Below are positions 63,067 through 64,000 of a stretch of DNA of 64,000 nucleotides, piece after piece. The number at the start of each line of letters is the position of its first letter. Within the stretch, counting starts at the first letter, position 1. The notes beneath the pieces were generated by a model that saw nothing but the letters and a program-made list of their open reading frames with translations, had not been told where the DNA came from and did not search any database. A program made the position numbers and the translations under genes. The stretch lies in assembly GCF_048270265.1 (NCBI RefSeq), contig NZ_JBLWTD010000007.1, positions 62,001 to 126,000 of the forward strand. Direction: 5' to 3'. This DNA comes from Maricaulis sp048270265 (lineage in GTDB: Bacteria; Pseudomonadota; Alphaproteobacteria; Caulobacterales; Maricaulaceae).

Positions 63067-63771
63067 TCAGTTTCCACGGCGGCGCGGTGCCGGCCGGCGA
63101 GCCGGGGTCAGCGCGTCCTGGCCGGGGCGCGTGCGGCGGCGTATCGGGAGCGCGGAGCTTTCGTCCAGTTCTCCACGCGCCGCGGCGACCAGTGTCTGGA
63201 AGGTTTGCGCGAGGCCCGCCTGCGTCAATGCGGAGTTCTCGCGATAGGCGGCGACGCCGGGCTGGCTGGCCAGGGCTTCACACTCTTCACGCGGGATGGG
63301 GGCTCTGTGTCCGGGCTCCGGATGAGCACGCAGGTCGGCCTTCATGCCGATCAGGATGATGGGCGCCTGGGGCAGGTGGTGGCGAATTTCGGGGAGCCAT
63401 TTTTGCGTCACGGCCTCAAGGCTGCCGCGGTCGACGATTGAAAAGCCGAGGCCGACGACGTCCGCGCCCGGATAGGCCAGCGGACGCAGGCGGTCGAAAT
63501 CCTCGCCGCCCGGCGTTTCGCTCAGCTCCAGCTGGGTCGGTTGCCCCTGATAGACACGTTGGACGGTGAAGGTATCGAAACCGGTGGGCATGCGCTCTTC
63601 CGGAAACCGGTTCGTCGTGTACGAAACCAGCATGCAGGTCTTGCCGATATTGCCATCGCCGACAAACACCATCTTGATCGTAGAGACACCGGTGCGCCCC
63701 GCCGCGGACCGCGGCAGCGCCAGTGTGAGTGCGCCTGCACCGCCAAAAGCCAGGATGTCGCGTCGGTTCAT
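63067..63771 (-). CDS. Rho/Rac/Cdc42-like small GTPase with a twin-arginine signal
   Basis: A 234-residue protein starting MNRRDILAFGGAG, a Tat-style signal with a short hydrophobic run to about residue 20. From residue 33 it reads like a Rho-family GTPase: G1 GDGNIGKT (38-45), switch I with Thr63 in PTGFD, switch II ETPGGEDFDRLRPLAYP (85-101), GMKADLR at G4 (142-148) and NSALTQAGL at G5 (179-187). The usual DTAGQE is ETPGGE, so Asp57, Ala59 and Gln61 of Rac are Glu, Pro and Gly here; such changes impair hydrolysis in Rho proteins. There is no CAAX box, but the last 30 residues are very basic. A GGGGG site is 6 bases before ATG 63771. Exported or membrane-anchored location is inferred. Confidence 0.85.
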   Translation of the reverse strand: MNRRDILAFGGAGALTLALPRSAAGRTGVSTIKMVFVGDGNIGKTCMLVSYTTNRFPEERMPTGFDTFTVQRVYQGQPTQLELSETPGGEDFDRLRPLAYPGADVVGLGFSIVDRGSLEAVTQKWLPEIRHHLPQAPIILIGMKADLRAHPEPGHRAPIPREECEALASQPGVAAYRENSALTQAGLAQTFQTLVAAARGELDESSALPIRRRTRPGQDALTPARRPAPRRRGN

Positions 63772-63983
63772 TTCAAGCCCCCGTCTGTCCTCGAGCCACA
63801 CGCTAGCATAGGCACGCGGGTGTTTTCAGCAGGAAACCGTCGGGCGGCATTGGTCAACGCAGGGCCTGGTCCCTGTAGGGGGCAAGGCACTCCCCGGACG
63901 TTGGCGCGCGCAAGGTCGATCTGGGCGGGCAGCGGGGCACCCGCAAAGCTGGTCATCGGAATGATTGTATTCAGGCGGGAAAT

Positions 63984-64000
63984 CAGCGCAGTAAGCGCTG
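63984..64000. repeat. Perfect small inverted repeat at the right edge
   Basis: CAGCGC-AGTAA-GCGCTG occupies the last 17 bases. The 229 bases from 63772 to the edge show no convincing gene; the promoter of the Rho-like gene should be in here. The palindrome may be part of an operator or hairpin whose context is cut off. Confidence 0.4.

Noticed and set aside
63768..63956. 62-residue open frame ending in an ATGA overlap with the Rho-like gene
   Set aside because: No ribosome site before its ATG and no recognisable content; the overlap alone could be chance. Worth keeping in mind as a possible leader peptide.
1..64000. tRNA, rRNA, CRISPR arrays, IS elements, prophage
   Set aside because: None seen by eye: no cloverleaf-like gene in the intergenic gaps, no regularly spaced repeats, no transposase or integrase motifs in any credible gene.

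Overview
The window is GC-rich alphaproteobacterial chromosome. The best fit is a stalked or dimorphic marine member of the Maricaulales/Caulobacterales (Maricaulis or Hyphomonadaceae-like). Three things support this: a pyrB / degenerate pyrC / plsY operon with the alphaproteobacterial gene order, a gatCAB operon, and above all a holdfast polysaccharide (hfs) locus, which is typical of this lineage. No rRNA, tRNA, CRISPR array, insertion sequence or prophage was seen. A run of ten N (32737-32746) shows this is an assembly scaffold.

1-18.8 kb is mostly housekeeping. It holds the pyrimidine/phospholipid operon, a class I amidotransferase, an exported PqqB-like metallo-beta-lactamase-fold protein, a Tat-exported tandem-repeat protein, an AEC transporter with ruvX, gatC-gatA-(two small membrane proteins)-gatB, a MscS channel, an ArsR/SRPBCC pair, a lipase-like protein, a 2OG-Fe(II) oxygenase, a GST, a large two-anchor membrane protein of unknown function and a small Sel1-like protein. 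Several intergenic gaps carry inverted-repeat elements.

18.9-31.3 kb is the holdfast locus. Export and chain control are hfsD and hfsA with a small kinase-like hfsB that lacks the Walker A lysine. Polymerisation is hfsC. Assembly of the repeat unit uses hfsE (priming transferase) and two GT2 glycosyltransferases (hfsG-like and hfsL-like). Modification uses hfsH (deacetylase) and hfsK (FemAB/CelD-type acyltransferase), and flipping uses hfsF. An unexpected Tat-exported GH5-like hydrolase is translationally coupled to hfsK.

31.5-44.5 kb is mixed accessory and metabolic content: a SulP anion transporter (containing the N gap), a beta-propeller/amidohydrolase fusion, a penicillin-acylase-family Ntn hydrolase, a GFA protein, an exported alpha-carbonic anhydrase, a GST with trhO, a ParD-like/type I methionine aminopeptidase pair under an AT-rich palindromic promoter, a possible gene remnant, a secreted unknown and a Tag-like DNA glycosylase.

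44.5-64 kb is dominated by transport. It has a MacB-type ABC exporter set, an APC permease with a Rieske oxygenase, a VIT-family metal transporter, a two-gene RND efflux system, a serine hydrolase, a TonB-dependent receptor with an HSL-type esterase, and a MarR-like regulator. The last gene, on the minus strand near the right edge, is the most striking in the window. It encodes a protein that reads like a eukaryotic Rho/Rac/Cdc42 small GTPase but begins with a twin-arginine signal peptide and has altered switch II catalytic residues.
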